Of a stretch of DNA of 64,000 nucleotides, positions 50,646 to 58,987 are shown in pieces; positions within the stretch are counted from its first letter, which is position 1; the number at the start of each line of letters is the position of its first letter. The notes under the pieces were generated by a model, which did no database searches, had not been told where the DNA came from, and saw nothing but the letters and a program-made list of their open reading frames with translations. Source of the stretch: Aquabacterium sp. (GTDB taxonomy: Bacteria; Pseudomonadota; Gammaproteobacteria; Burkholderiales; Burkholderiaceae_C); the NCBI RefSeq assembly GCF_029946005.1, contig NZ_JAQSDR010000014.1:186001-250000 (forward strand), given 5' to 3'. Position numbers and translations under genes: made by a program.

Positions 50646-52220
50646 TCAGAATTGGTGGTTGATGCTGACCGGTGCGCCAGCCTTCACATCCACCGTCTTG
50701 CGCAGTGGAGATGCGTCGCCGTTGCGGATGGTCAAGGTGTGTTTGCCAACGGGCAGCTTGAGTTGCGTCATGGGTGGGGTCACGCCCAAGGAGCGGTCAC
50801 CTTCAAACACCTCGCCCCAGGGGCTGATGGTCAGCTTGACGACGCCGCTGGGCACGGCCACAGGCTTGCTGATGCTCGTCGCCACAACATTCGTGGCCTC
50901 CATGACGACTGGAGCAGGCGCCACGGCCGCTGGCTCAGCAGGGGCGGGGGTTGGCGCAGTCTCCGACAGCACAGGCACAGGCGCCATCGGCGTTGCGGCG
51001 GGCACTGCCTTGGCCGCGACTGGCGCCACGGCCGCCATCGTCTCATCAGGTTTGGCGCTTGAGCGCTCTTGCCAAACGAACCAGCCCAGACCACCCAGCG
51101 CGGTCAACCAACCGGCCGCCGCCAAGGACCACATCCAGGATCGCGAGACCTTCTGACCAGACTTGCTGGAGCCCGACGCGCGTGAAGACGACGATGAACC
51201 AACCCCTGATTGCGGAACATCACCCTGCTGACTCAACCAGTCGCGCAAGGCTTGAGACAAAGCACGCGCCGAGCGAGTGCGCACCGCAACATCACGCTCC
51301 ATGGCCTTGGCCACGATCTCAGACAAGGCCTTGGGCACCTCGGGATTGATTTCATGCGGGGCAAGCACCTCGCCCTTCAAGACCGCGTAGGCAATCTCGT
51401 CCAGGCTGTTGCCCGTGAAAGGCCGCTTGGTGGTCAGCAACTCGTACAGCACCACGCCGAGCGAGTACACATCGGCACGCCGATCCGTCGGCTCCTGGCG
51501 CACCTGCTCGGGCGCCATGTAATACGGCGAGCCGCCAAACACTTCCTGAAAACGACTTTGCTCGTCATCGCGGCCCATGGACTCGGCCTGGCGAATGCGC
51601 GCAATGCCGAAATCGAGCACGCGGGGTGAGGTGCGCCCCACCATGAAGATGTTGGCCGGTTTGATGTCGCGGTGGATCACGCCCTTGTGGTGGGCGTAGG
51701 ACAAGGCATCGGCCACGCGCCGCACGATCAAGGCGGCCTGTGCGGGCGTCGGCTTCCAGCCCAGCGTGAGCAGTTGCCGCAGGTCTTTGCCGCGCAACAG
51801 CTCCATCGCGATGTAGGTGCCCTGCTCGCTCAAACCCGCGTCGTACATGGTCACGATGTGGGGGTTGTTCAGGCTGCCCGCGGCCTTGGCCTCGTTCAGG
51901 AACAGGGCGTTGAACTGCTCGCGGTTTTCAGCTGGCAGGTCCACGTTCAAGGTTTTGATCGCGATCAGGCGCGACAGCAAAGGGTCGTGCGCCGCGTAAA
52001 CCGTGCCCAGGCCGCCCGCGCCAATCTTGTACTTCAGCGCGTAGCGGCCAATGTGCCCGATGGTGGGCAGCAGGTCGGGCCGGGCCTTGGGGACTTCGCT
52101 GGGGTCGGGTTCGGGCAGCGGGCGCGTCTGCGCAACGGTGTCCGGATCGTCGCCCGGAATGGGCTCGCCATCCTCGTCCAAAGGACGAGTCACCGCCGGG
52201 TTGAAGTCAGGCACGGCCAC
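50646..52220 (-). CDS. Membrane-anchored Ser/Thr protein kinase with C-terminal PEGA-like domain
   Basis: A 524-residue Hanks-type kinase. The Gly-rich loop is YKIGAGGLGTVYAA, then the ATP-binding Lys in IAIKTLN, catalytic loop VIHRDIKPANIF and metal-binding DFGIAR, about residues 60-320. A Ser-rich linker leads to one transmembrane helix (SLAAAGWLTALGGLGWFVWQ), an Ala/Pro-rich extracytoplasmic linker and a PEGA-like domain (SPWGEVFEGDRSLGVTPP). The start is a GTG at 52220, 4 bp after nusB. Likely forms a unit with the TssQ-like lipoprotein, which is inference. Confidence 0.9.
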   Translation of the reverse strand: MAVPDFNPAVTRPLDEDGEPIPGDDPDTVAQTRPLPEPDPSEVPKARPDLLPTIGHIGRYALKYKIGAGGLGTVYAAHDPLLSRLIAIKTLNVDLPAENREQFNALFLNEAKAAGSLNNPHIVTMYDAGLSEQGTYIAMELLRGKDLRQLLTLGWKPTPAQAALIVRRVADALSYAHHKGVIHRDIKPANIFMVGRTSPRVLDFGIARIRQAESMGRDDEQSRFQEVFGGSPYYMAPEQVRQEPTDRRADVYSLGVVLYELLTTKRPFTGNSLDEIAYAVLKGEVLAPHEINPEVPKALSEIVAKAMERDVAVRTRSARALSQALRDWLSQQGDVPQSGVGSSSSSRASGSSKSGQKVSRSWMWSLAAAGWLTALGGLGWFVWQERSSAKPDETMAAVAPVAAKAVPAATPMAPVPVLSETAPTPAPAEPAAVAPAPVVMEATNVVATSISKPVAVPSGVVKLTISPWGEVFEGDRSLGVTPPMTQLKLPVGKHTLTIRNGDASPLRKTVDVKAGAPVSINHQF

Positions 52221-52224
52221 AGTG

Positions 52225-52764
52225 TCAGCGCGGCCCCGAGCGTGTGGAGCGCACTTCGTCAGGACGCAGCACCGGCGCCAGGTGGTCCAGCACGCCGTTC
52301 ACGTACTTGTGGCCATCGGTGCCACCAAAACTCTTCGCCAACTCAACCGCCTCATTGATCGCAACCTTGTAGGGCACGTCCATGCAATGGGTCAACTCGT
52401 AGGCGCCAATCCACAACACCGCGTGCTCGACGGGTGAGAGCTCTTTGACCGGGCGGTCCAGGAACTTGGACAAGGCTTCGTCAAGCTGCACATGCTGGTC
52501 GATGCAGCCATGCAGCAATGCGTCGTAATGCGAGCGGTCGGACTTGGCGAACTCTTCCAGTTCGCGCACATGCGCGTCGATGCTGCTGGCGTCACGGCTG
52601 TTCAACTGCCATTCATACAGGCCTTGCAAGGCGAACTCGCGGGCGCGGCGGCGGGATGACTTGGCACGGTCGCGACCAGGCACGCCACCCGCGTTCTTGC
52701 GGGCCGGGCGCGCGGCAGGGGACGTGCCGACGGCGTCGTCCTTGGGGGTCTCGGGAGTGCTCAC
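52225..52764 (-). CDS. nusB: Transcription antitermination protein NusB
   Basis: A 179-residue protein with the NusB core ([71 protein letters not shown]). It joins NusE and boxA RNA to prevent termination in rRNA operons. The N-terminal 40 residues are an unconserved basic tail. Its ATG overlaps the ribH stop (ATGA). Confidence 0.95.
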   Translation of the reverse strand: MSTPETPKDDAVGTSPAARPARKNAGGVPGRDRAKSSRRRAREFALQGLYEWQLNSRDASSIDAHVRELEEFAKSDRSHYDALLHGCIDQHVQLDEALSKFLDRPVKELSPVEHAVLWIGAYELTHCMDVPYKVAINEAVELAKSFGGTDGHKYVNGVLDHLAPVLRPDEVRSTRSGPR

Positions 52765-53225
52765 AGCAGGTCGTCCAGCAAATTGGCCATTTCAACGGCA
52801 ACGCGGGCCGCGTCACGGCCCTTTTCTTCAACACGGGCTTCGGCCTGGGCCTGATCTTCCACCGTCAGGATGGCATTGGCAATCGGCAGGTGGTGGTCCA
52901 AACTGACCCGGGTCACGCCCGCACCACTTTCGTTGGCCACCAATTCGAAGTGATAGGTCTCACCACGGATGATGCAACCCAGGGCGATCAGAGCGTCGAA
53001 ACGCTCACTGTCGGCCATGGCCTGCAAAGCAGTCGGCACCTCCAGGGCGCCGGGCACAGTGACGTGCTGGATGTGCTTGGCGACCACCCCCAGGGCGACG
53101 AGTTCGTTGATGCAAACCTCGGCCAATCGGCCGGTCAGATCGTGGTTGAAACGAGCCTGGACGATCCCGATGCGCAATTCGCGCCCGTCGAGTCGGCCGG
53201 CTTGTCCTTTGTCAGCGCCTTGCAT
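52761..53225 (-). CDS. ribH: 6,7-dimethyl-8-ribityllumazine synthase
   Basis: Penultimate step of riboflavin synthesis. The 154-residue protein has the start [31 protein letters not shown] and the active-site segment [15 protein letters not shown]. Downstream of ribB with a 53-bp gap, coupled to nusB. Confidence 0.96.
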   Translation of the reverse strand: MQGADKGQAGRLDGRELRIGIVQARFNHDLTGRLAEVCINELVALGVVAKHIQHVTVPGALEVPTALQAMADSERFDALIALGCIIRGETYHFELVANESGAGVTRVSLDHHLPIANAILTVEDQAQAEARVEEKGRDAARVAVEMANLLDDLL

Positions 53226-53278
53226 GTGTTGTGGTCCTGAAAAAAGAGCGAGTGGGAGTCAAAAAAGAGCGAGAAAAA

Positions 53279-54394
53279 TCAGTGCGAAGGCGCCAGGCTC
53301 TGGCCATCGGCCGTGAGGAAGCCCGTGACCTCCAGGCCGAAGCCCACCATGCTGGGCAGGCGTTGCTGATTGCCCATCAGCTTCATGCGTTGCACGCCCA
53401 GGTTGCGCAAGATTTGCGCGCCCACGCCGTAGGTGCGCAGGTCGGGCGGGGTGCGCGGAACTTCGCCGGGGTTGGTGGGCAACAGGCGGTCCATCAAACG
53501 AACGGATTCTTCGCCCGCATTCAGCAAAACGACCACACCACGACCAGCTTGCTGCACAGCGGCCAAAGCCTTGGGCAGCGGCCACGAGTGGCTGGGCGCA
53601 CCAGCGTCCAGCCAGTCCAGCACCGACAGGGGTTCGTGCACGCGCACCATCACCTCGTCCGTGCAGCTCCACTGGCCCAGGCTCAAGGCCAGGTGGATGC
53701 CGCCCATGCGGTCGCGGAACACCTTGGCGTCGAAGGTGCCTTCAGGGGTCACCATGGGGCGCTCGCCCACGCATTCGATCAACGATTCGTTGCGGCTGCG
53801 GTATTCGATCAGGGCCGCGATGGTGCCGATCTTCAGGCCGTGCTCTTTGGCGAAGACTTCCAGGTCCGGCAAACGGGCCATGGTGCCGTCGTCTTTCATG
53901 ATCTCGCAGATCACCGAGGTGGGCGACAGGCCCGCCATGCCCGCCAGGTCGCAACCTGCTTCGGTGTGACCTGCACGCATGAGCACGCCGCCATCCTGCG
54001 CCTGCAATGGGAAGATGTGGCCGGGCTGGACCAAGTCAGTCGCCTTGGCATCGCGTGCCACGGCGGCCTGCACGGTGCGGGCGCGGTCGGCGGCTGAAAT
54101 GCCGGTGGTCACGCCTTCGGTGGCCTCGATGGACACGGTGAAGGCCGTGCCGTGCTTGGTGCCGTTGCGCGTGGCCATCGGCGGCAGCTGCAGCCGCTCG
54201 CACCGGTCGCGCGTCAGCGTCAGGCAAATGAGGCCACGGCCGAAGCGGGCCATGAAATTAATCGCCTCGGGGGTGACATGATCGGCCGCGAGGACCAAGT
54301 CGCCTTCGTTTTCGCGGTCTTCTTCATCCACCAGGATGACCATGCGACCAGCGGCCAATTCGGCGATCAGCTCAGGAATAGGGGATATGGGCAT
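53279..54394 (-). CDS. ribB: 3,4-dihydroxy-2-butanone-4-phosphate synthase with degenerate GTP cyclohydrolase II-like domain (RibBX type)
   Basis: The N-terminal 200 residues are a complete RibB: VDEEDRENEGDLVLAADHV, MARFGRGLICL and the RAGHTEAGCDL segment. The C-terminal 160 residues align with GTP cyclohydrolase II in outline (RVHEPLSVLDWL; ALAAVQQAGRGVVVLL; LRTYGVGAQILRNLGV). The zinc-site signature (normally HSECLTGD...RCDC) is gone: none of the three cysteines is present. The protein is thus predicted to have only RibB activity, like Shewanella RibBX, and a separate ribA should exist elsewhere. Confidence 0.93.
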   Translation of the reverse strand: MPISPIPELIAELAAGRMVILVDEEDRENEGDLVLAADHVTPEAINFMARFGRGLICLTLTRDRCERLQLPPMATRNGTKHGTAFTVSIEATEGVTTGISAADRARTVQAAVARDAKATDLVQPGHIFPLQAQDGGVLMRAGHTEAGCDLAGMAGLSPTSVICEIMKDDGTMARLPDLEVFAKEHGLKIGTIAALIEYRSRNESLIECVGERPMVTPEGTFDAKVFRDRMGGIHLALSLGQWSCTDEVMVRVHEPLSVLDWLDAGAPSHSWPLPKALAAVQQAGRGVVVLLNAGEESVRLMDRLLPTNPGEVPRTPPDLRTYGVGAQILRNLGVQRMKLMGNQQRLPSMVGFGLEVTGFLTADGQSLAPSH

Positions 54395-54465
54395 CCCGCG
54401 ATTGTAGGCGGGCGGGCCTGCTCATTGCTGCAAAACACGGGGGAAACCCGAGAAGAACCTCGCAT

Positions 54466-55101
54466 TCATGGCGCGATTCGGCCCGCGCTGTTCAACATTC
54501 TTTCCACATAGCGGGCGATCAGGTCCACTTCCAGGTTGACCGGTGAGCCCGCCTTGAGCTGACCCAGGGCTGTGTTTTCGACCGTGTGGGGGATCAGGTT
54601 GATGCTGAACTCGGCATGCCCGTCGGCTTGGTCTTCCACCCGGTTGACCGTCAGGCTCACGCCATTGATGGTGATGGAGCCCTTGTAGGCCAGGAATCGG
54701 GCCAGGCTTTGGGGCGCGCGGATGCGCAACTCCCACGACTCTCCCACGGGCGCGAAATGGCTCACCGTGCCCACCCCGTCCACATGGCCCGTCACCAGGT
54801 GACCGCCCAGGCGATCGTGCGCACGCAGGGCTTTTTCCAAGTTCACGGCGCCCAACGCGCCCAAGCCCACCGTGCGGGCCAGGCTTTCGGCCGACACATC
54901 GATGGTGAAGCGGGCCGCGGGCGCGTCGAAAGTCGTCACGGTCATGCAGGCGCCATTGATGGCGATGCTGTCGCCGAGGCCCACATCGTCCACGAAGCCG
55001 GTGGGTGCCTGCAGGGTGAGGCGACGCCCGTGGCTGGGGTCAGCCCCCAGGGACTGCGATTCGATGATCTGGCCAACGCCAGTGATGATGCCGGTGAACA
55101 T
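54466..55101 (-). CDS. ribE: Riboflavin synthase, alpha subunit
   Basis: Last step of riboflavin synthesis. The 211-residue protein has the two lumazine-binding repeats, each starting in the family style (MFTGIITGVGQI; GHVDGVGTVSHF), plus GDSIAINGACMTV and GSITINGVSLTVN. The ATG at 55101 is the family start. It lies 27 bp after ribD. Confidence 0.96.
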   Translation of the reverse strand: MFTGIITGVGQIIESQSLGADPSHGRRLTLQAPTGFVDDVGLGDSIAINGACMTVTTFDAPAARFTIDVSAESLARTVGLGALGAVNLEKALRAHDRLGGHLVTGHVDGVGTVSHFAPVGESWELRIRAPQSLARFLAYKGSITINGVSLTVNRVEDQADGHAEFSINLIPHTVENTALGQLKAGSPVNLEVDLIARYVERMLNSAGRIAP

Positions 55102-55128
55102 GGGTGGAGCAAAACCTGTATGTGAAAA

Positions 55129-56262
55129 CTAGAAATGTTCGCGGCCCGGTGGCCGGGCGATTACACGAAGGTCATCGCCGACCATGGTCGCATCACGGAA
55201 TGACAAAGCCCAGGCATCCGACAACTGCGCCAGGGGCGGCAAGGCAGCCAGACCCCGTCCGGGGCCGATCAACTTGGGCGCAAGATACAACAAAAGCTCA
55301 TCGACCAGATCCTGTTCGATGAACGCGGCGTTCAACCGTGCACCAGCCTCCACGTGCAGTTCGTTGACGCCTCGGCGGGCCAGATCCTGCAGCACGAAAG
55401 ACAGATCGACTTGGGACTGAGGGCTTTCAGACGCGGTGACCAGTTCGGCGCCAGCGTCTCGCAAGGCTTGTTGGCGAGCCTGCGCAGCAGACTCTCCCGA
55501 TGAGGCCAGCCCATAGATCAGAACCTTGCCCGGCGCAGCCAGCAAACGGGCCGAGGGCGGCGTGCGCCATCGCGAATCCAGCACCACGCGTGACGGCTGC
55601 AACACCGTTGACACTTCTCGCACATCCAGGCGGGGGTCATCGTCCAGCACCGTGCCGATGCCGGTGAGCACCGCCGCCGAACGGGCTCGCCAGGCGTGGC
55701 CATCCGCCCTTGCCGCCGGGCCGGTGATCCACTGGCTTTGCCCGTTGTCCAGCGCAGTGCGTCCGTCCAGCGACCCGGCCACTTTCAGCCGCACCCAGGG
55801 GCGATTTCGCACCATGCGGGACAAGAACCCCAAGTTGAGCTCGCGGGCTTCCTGCGCCTGAGGATCATCCGCAGGCAGCACGTCTACCTTGATGCCAGCC
55901 TCTTGCAAACGCCGCACGCCCTCGCCTGCCACCTGAGGATTGGGGTCCAGCAAGGCCACCACCACGCGCGCCAGGCCTGCAGCCACGAAAGCATCGGCGC
56001 AAGGCGGCGTGCGGCCATGGTGCGAGCAGGGCTCCAAAGTGACGTAGGCGGTGGCCCCTTTGGGCGACCAACCGCGCACCTGGCCATCGCGCAGGGCCAT
56101 GACCTCGGCGTGCGGGCCACCCGCCTGCTGGGTGTGCCCCCCGGCCATCACCTCCCCTTGCGGCGACACCAGCACACACCCCACCCGGGGGTTGGGGTCG
56201 GACAGCCCGATGGCCTGTCGGGCCAGCGCCAAGGCTTGCGAAATGAAGAGCTGATCGGACAT
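55129..56262 (-). CDS. ribD: Riboflavin biosynthesis deaminase/reductase
   Basis: Bifunctional enzyme of 377 residues. The N-terminal zinc deaminase has HAEVMAL and PCSHHGRTPPC; the C-terminal reductase has RPWVRLKVAGSLDGRTAL and DDPRLDVRE. The ATG at 56262 (MSDQLFIS) is chosen over the GTG at 56274. First gene of ribD-ribE-ribB-ribH-nusB. No FMN riboswitch is visible upstream of it or in the 71-bp gap before ribB. Confidence 0.96.
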   Translation of the reverse strand: MSDQLFISQALALARQAIGLSDPNPRVGCVLVSPQGEVMAGGHTQQAGGPHAEVMALRDGQVRGWSPKGATAYVTLEPCSHHGRTPPCADAFVAAGLARVVVALLDPNPQVAGEGVRRLQEAGIKVDVLPADDPQAQEARELNLGFLSRMVRNRPWVRLKVAGSLDGRTALDNGQSQWITGPAARADGHAWRARSAAVLTGIGTVLDDDPRLDVREVSTVLQPSRVVLDSRWRTPPSARLLAAPGKVLIYGLASSGESAAQARQQALRDAGAELVTASESPQSQVDLSFVLQDLARRGVNELHVEAGARLNAAFIEQDLVDELLLYLAPKLIGPGRGLAALPPLAQLSDAWALSFRDATMVGDDLRVIARPPGREHF

Positions 56263-56381
56263 GCGCGTTACCACTTAGAGGCGCCTATCTTGCCCGACAA
56301 AACGACCGCCGGTCGGCCGCTGAGCGCCGCGCGTCGGATGCCAACTGTTCACGAAAAGCACGACCGTGCACAATCCAAAGC

Positions 56382-56948
56382 ATGAATAAACGTGCATTTC
56401 GACACATGAACATCAGAGGCAAGGGCTTCACGCTGGTGGAGCTGATGGTGACGGTGGCCATTTTGGTCATCTTGCTGGCCATTGGGGTGCCGTCGATGCA
56501 GCAATTTTTGGAAAGTCGGCGCGTCATCTCGAAAGCCGATGCCCTGACTTCGGGCATGAGGTTCGCACGATCGGAAGCGCTCAAACGCGGACAGACCATC
56601 AGGATGTGCATCACCACAACGGCCGATACCATCACCCCAACATGTGCCGCAGCCGCCAGCCGTGACTGGGCAGTGGGGTGGATGATCTACGCCGATGCTG
56701 ACAACGATGGCAACTTAGACAACACAGAACAGATTTTGAGAATCCAGCAGGCTTTCAATGGTGGGGGCGCCCTCACAGGCGATCGCAACCCAGTGTCGTT
56801 CACCGCCGATGGATTTGCCCTGGGCAGCAATACCAGCATTCTTGTTGCATCCTCACAGGCAAGCGACCTGAACATTCAGCGCTGCGTTTTCCTGAGCGGC
56901 CAAGGTCGCACCAGGACCGACAAAGTCCCGGCCAACGGGCAATGCTAA
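56382..56948 (+). CDS. fimT: Type IV minor pilin, FimT/GspH family
   Basis: A 188-residue pseudopilin with a prepilin peptidase site (GKG-FTLVELMVTVAILVIL) and a GspH-like C-terminal domain (ALTSGMRFARSEALKRGQTI; WAVGWMIYADADNDG). First gene of the minor-pilin operon, transcribed away from ribD across about 120 bp. A second ATG at 56406 would give a shorter leader. The equivalent Pseudomonas gene is fimU/fimT. Confidence 0.88.
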   Translation: MNKRAFRHMNIRGKGFTLVELMVTVAILVILLAIGVPSMQQFLESRRVISKADALTSGMRFARSEALKRGQTIRMCITTTADTITPTCAAAASRDWAVGWMIYADADNDGNLDNTEQILRIQQAFNGGGALTGDRNPVSFTADGFALGSNTSILVASSQASDLNIQRCVFLSGQGRTRTDKVPANGQC

Positions 56949-56952
56949 GACC

Positions 56953-57492
56953 ATGCATAACGTCATGAACAACCACCAGCGTGGCGCCACCCTGATCGAG
57001 GTGATGGTGTCTGTTTTGATCGTGGCTTTCGGAGCCTTGGCCATGATCGCGCTGCAAACCAATGCGGTCAAATTCAACAAGACCAACGAGTACAGGTCAT
57101 TGGCCACGCTGCTGGCCAATGACCTGGCCGATCGCATGCGCGTGAACATAGATGGCGTGGTGGCTGGTAGCTACACGCTCAACGCGGCTTATTCGGAACC
57201 GGTGCAGGGCGTCATCCCACCGCGTACCGAATGCACACTGCCTGACAACTGCACCGCCCCTGATTTGGCACGCCGTGACTTGAGCGAATGGCAACGCGCC
57301 CTGTTCTTCTCACTGCCGGGTGGCACGGGGTTTGTGCAACCCACGGCTAATAGCCAAGCCGCCGACATCTGGGTGGCCTGGACCGACCCGGCCGGGGCCA
57401 ACCCCCTCCAGGGCGCGAACAATGGGTGTCCCGCAGCGTTCAGGGCCCCTAATACCGCGCACTGCGTGTATTTCCGAGTCGCCATCCAATGA
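56953..57492 (+). CDS. pilV: Type IV minor pilin PilV
   Basis: A 179-residue minor pilin with processing site RG-ATLIEVMVSVLIVAF and the PilV family segment LANDLADRMRVN. Part of the tip complex primed by PilY1. It starts 4 bp after fimT; its stop overlaps the pilW start. Confidence 0.88.
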   Translation: MHNVMNNHQRGATLIEVMVSVLIVAFGALAMIALQTNAVKFNKTNEYRSLATLLANDLADRMRVNIDGVVAGSYTLNAAYSEPVQGVIPPRTECTLPDNCTAPDLARRDLSEWQRALFFSLPGGTGFVQPTANSQAADIWVAWTDPAGANPLQGANNGCPAAFRAPNTAHCVYFRVAIQ

Positions 57493-58457
57493 ACAACCAG
57501 CAGCAATTGCCCCGAACTGGCCCCGTCCGCACCTCCCTCGGCTTCACCTTGGTCGAATTGATGATTTCGATGGTCATCGGCATGGTCGTCATCGGCGCGG
57601 TTTATTCGGCCTACACCACCAGTGGCTCCGGCCAGAACAGCAACGCGGCATTGAGCCAAATGTCCGAGGACGCCACCCTGGCGCTCAACCTGATCCGAAA
57701 ACAAGTGGCCCTGGCAGGTTACAGCCAACCTTATCAGCTGAGCAACAAGGGATTTGACCGCCGTTATGGCAACAATCAACAAGCATTGGCGGGCTGTGAC
57801 GCCACCAACTTCGACAACCCCACCGCCGCCACCATTGCTGGCCTCAATTGCAATGGCGCAGATGCCAACAACAGCGCCATTGCCGTGGCCTACGAGGCCG
57901 ACAACCAGAACACCTTGATGACCGCAGCCAACCGCCCTCGCGACTGCGTTGGGTCAGGGATTGCACAAACCCCCCAAAACGGTTTGATCCCGGCCCATTG
58001 GGTGGCGGAAAGCCGCCTCTACATCAACGGCAACTCGCTGATGTGCCAGGGCAACGGGCAGGCGACTTTGCCGGTGGCCGGTGGTGCCGCGCTGACCGGT
58101 ACACCAGAACCACTGGTCAACAACATCGTCAACATGCGGATACGTTACGGCGTTTCAAACAATGAACAAAAAACGGGCATTGACGGGACACTGATAACCC
58201 TACCCGGCAGAACTCCAGCACGCTTCCTGACTGCCGCCGCCATACGAACAGCGGGAGCCACCACCTGGAACAATGTCACGGCCGTGCGCGTGTGCATCGT
58301 TGTTCGCAGCGAACGCGAGGTTCTGGATCAAAACACGCCGTACTACGGGTGCGAAGCGCAGGAAGCGGCAGCGCCAGCGCTGACCCAGGCGCCCGACCGA
58401 CGCATGTACCGCGCATTTTCGACCACAGTCATGGTCAAAAACCGGTTGGGGGGCTGA
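57489..58457 (+). CDS. pilW: Type IV minor pilin PilW
   Basis: A 322-residue minor pilin with processing site LG-FTLVELMISMVIGMVV and the PilW continuation SEDATLALNLIRKQVALAGY. The large C-terminal domain has many Asn/Gly loops. ATGA overlap with pilV. Confidence 0.9.
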   Translation: MNNQQQLPRTGPVRTSLGFTLVELMISMVIGMVVIGAVYSAYTTSGSGQNSNAALSQMSEDATLALNLIRKQVALAGYSQPYQLSNKGFDRRYGNNQQALAGCDATNFDNPTAATIAGLNCNGADANNSAIAVAYEADNQNTLMTAANRPRDCVGSGIAQTPQNGLIPAHWVAESRLYINGNSLMCQGNGQATLPVAGGAALTGTPEPLVNNIVNMRIRYGVSNNEQKTGIDGTLITLPGRTPARFLTAAAIRTAGATTWNNVTAVRVCIVVRSEREVLDQNTPYYGCEAQEAAAPALTQAPDRRMYRAFSTTVMVKNRLGG

Positions 58458-58460
58458 TCC

Positions 58461-58973
58461 ATGCAAGCCAAATCATCATCGTCACAGCAAGGCGTCGTGT
58501 TGATCATCGTGTTGGTCATGCTGGTCGTCATCGGATTGACATCGGCGTCCGTCATGCGCAACGCACTCAGCGCAGACGCTGTCAGCGCTAACGTCCGCTC
58601 AGAAGCCTTGGCCACCGAAGCCGCGCAGATGGCGCTCGCTCATTGCGAACGCCAGGCCTTGATCGGGACCGGCGGTTCGGTGCCCGTTCAGGTCGTTGCC
58701 ACGGGGGATCCTCATTGGCAAACGCTGGCAAACTGGAACAGCATCACTGGCCCCATCCCCACCACCCTGACCCTTGACCAGCTCAGAACAACTGACGCCA
58801 CCTTCAACGCCAGGTTCATGCCTCAATGCATGGTGGAGCAATCCCCCCTGAATCCAGCTTCAGTGATCGTGGTCACTGCGCGCGGCTTCAGCCCCGATTA
58901 CAGCCAGGATGCCAACCGACGCGCTCAGACCGGATCAGTCGTCTGGCTGCAATCAACCCTCCGCCTTCGGTGA
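58461..58973 (+). CDS. pilX: Type IV minor pilin PilX
   Basis: A 170-residue protein with a hydrophobic N-terminus GVVLIIVLVMLVVIGLTSAS that lacks the usual Glu at position 5, as is typical for PilX. SEALATEAAQMALAHCERQA follows. Starts 3 bp after pilW. Confidence 0.85.
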   Translation: MQAKSSSSQQGVVLIIVLVMLVVIGLTSASVMRNALSADAVSANVRSEALATEAAQMALAHCERQALIGTGGSVPVQVVATGDPHWQTLANWNSITGPIPTTLTLDQLRTTDATFNARFMPQCMVEQSPLNPASVIVVTARGFSPDYSQDANRRAQTGSVVWLQSTLRLR

Positions 58974-58987
58974 TCAGAGGAACACAC

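Noticed and set aside
54395-54465. Possible FMN riboswitch before ribB
   Set aside because: The gap is only 71 bp and shows none of the conserved RFN stems; the space upstream of ribD also has none.
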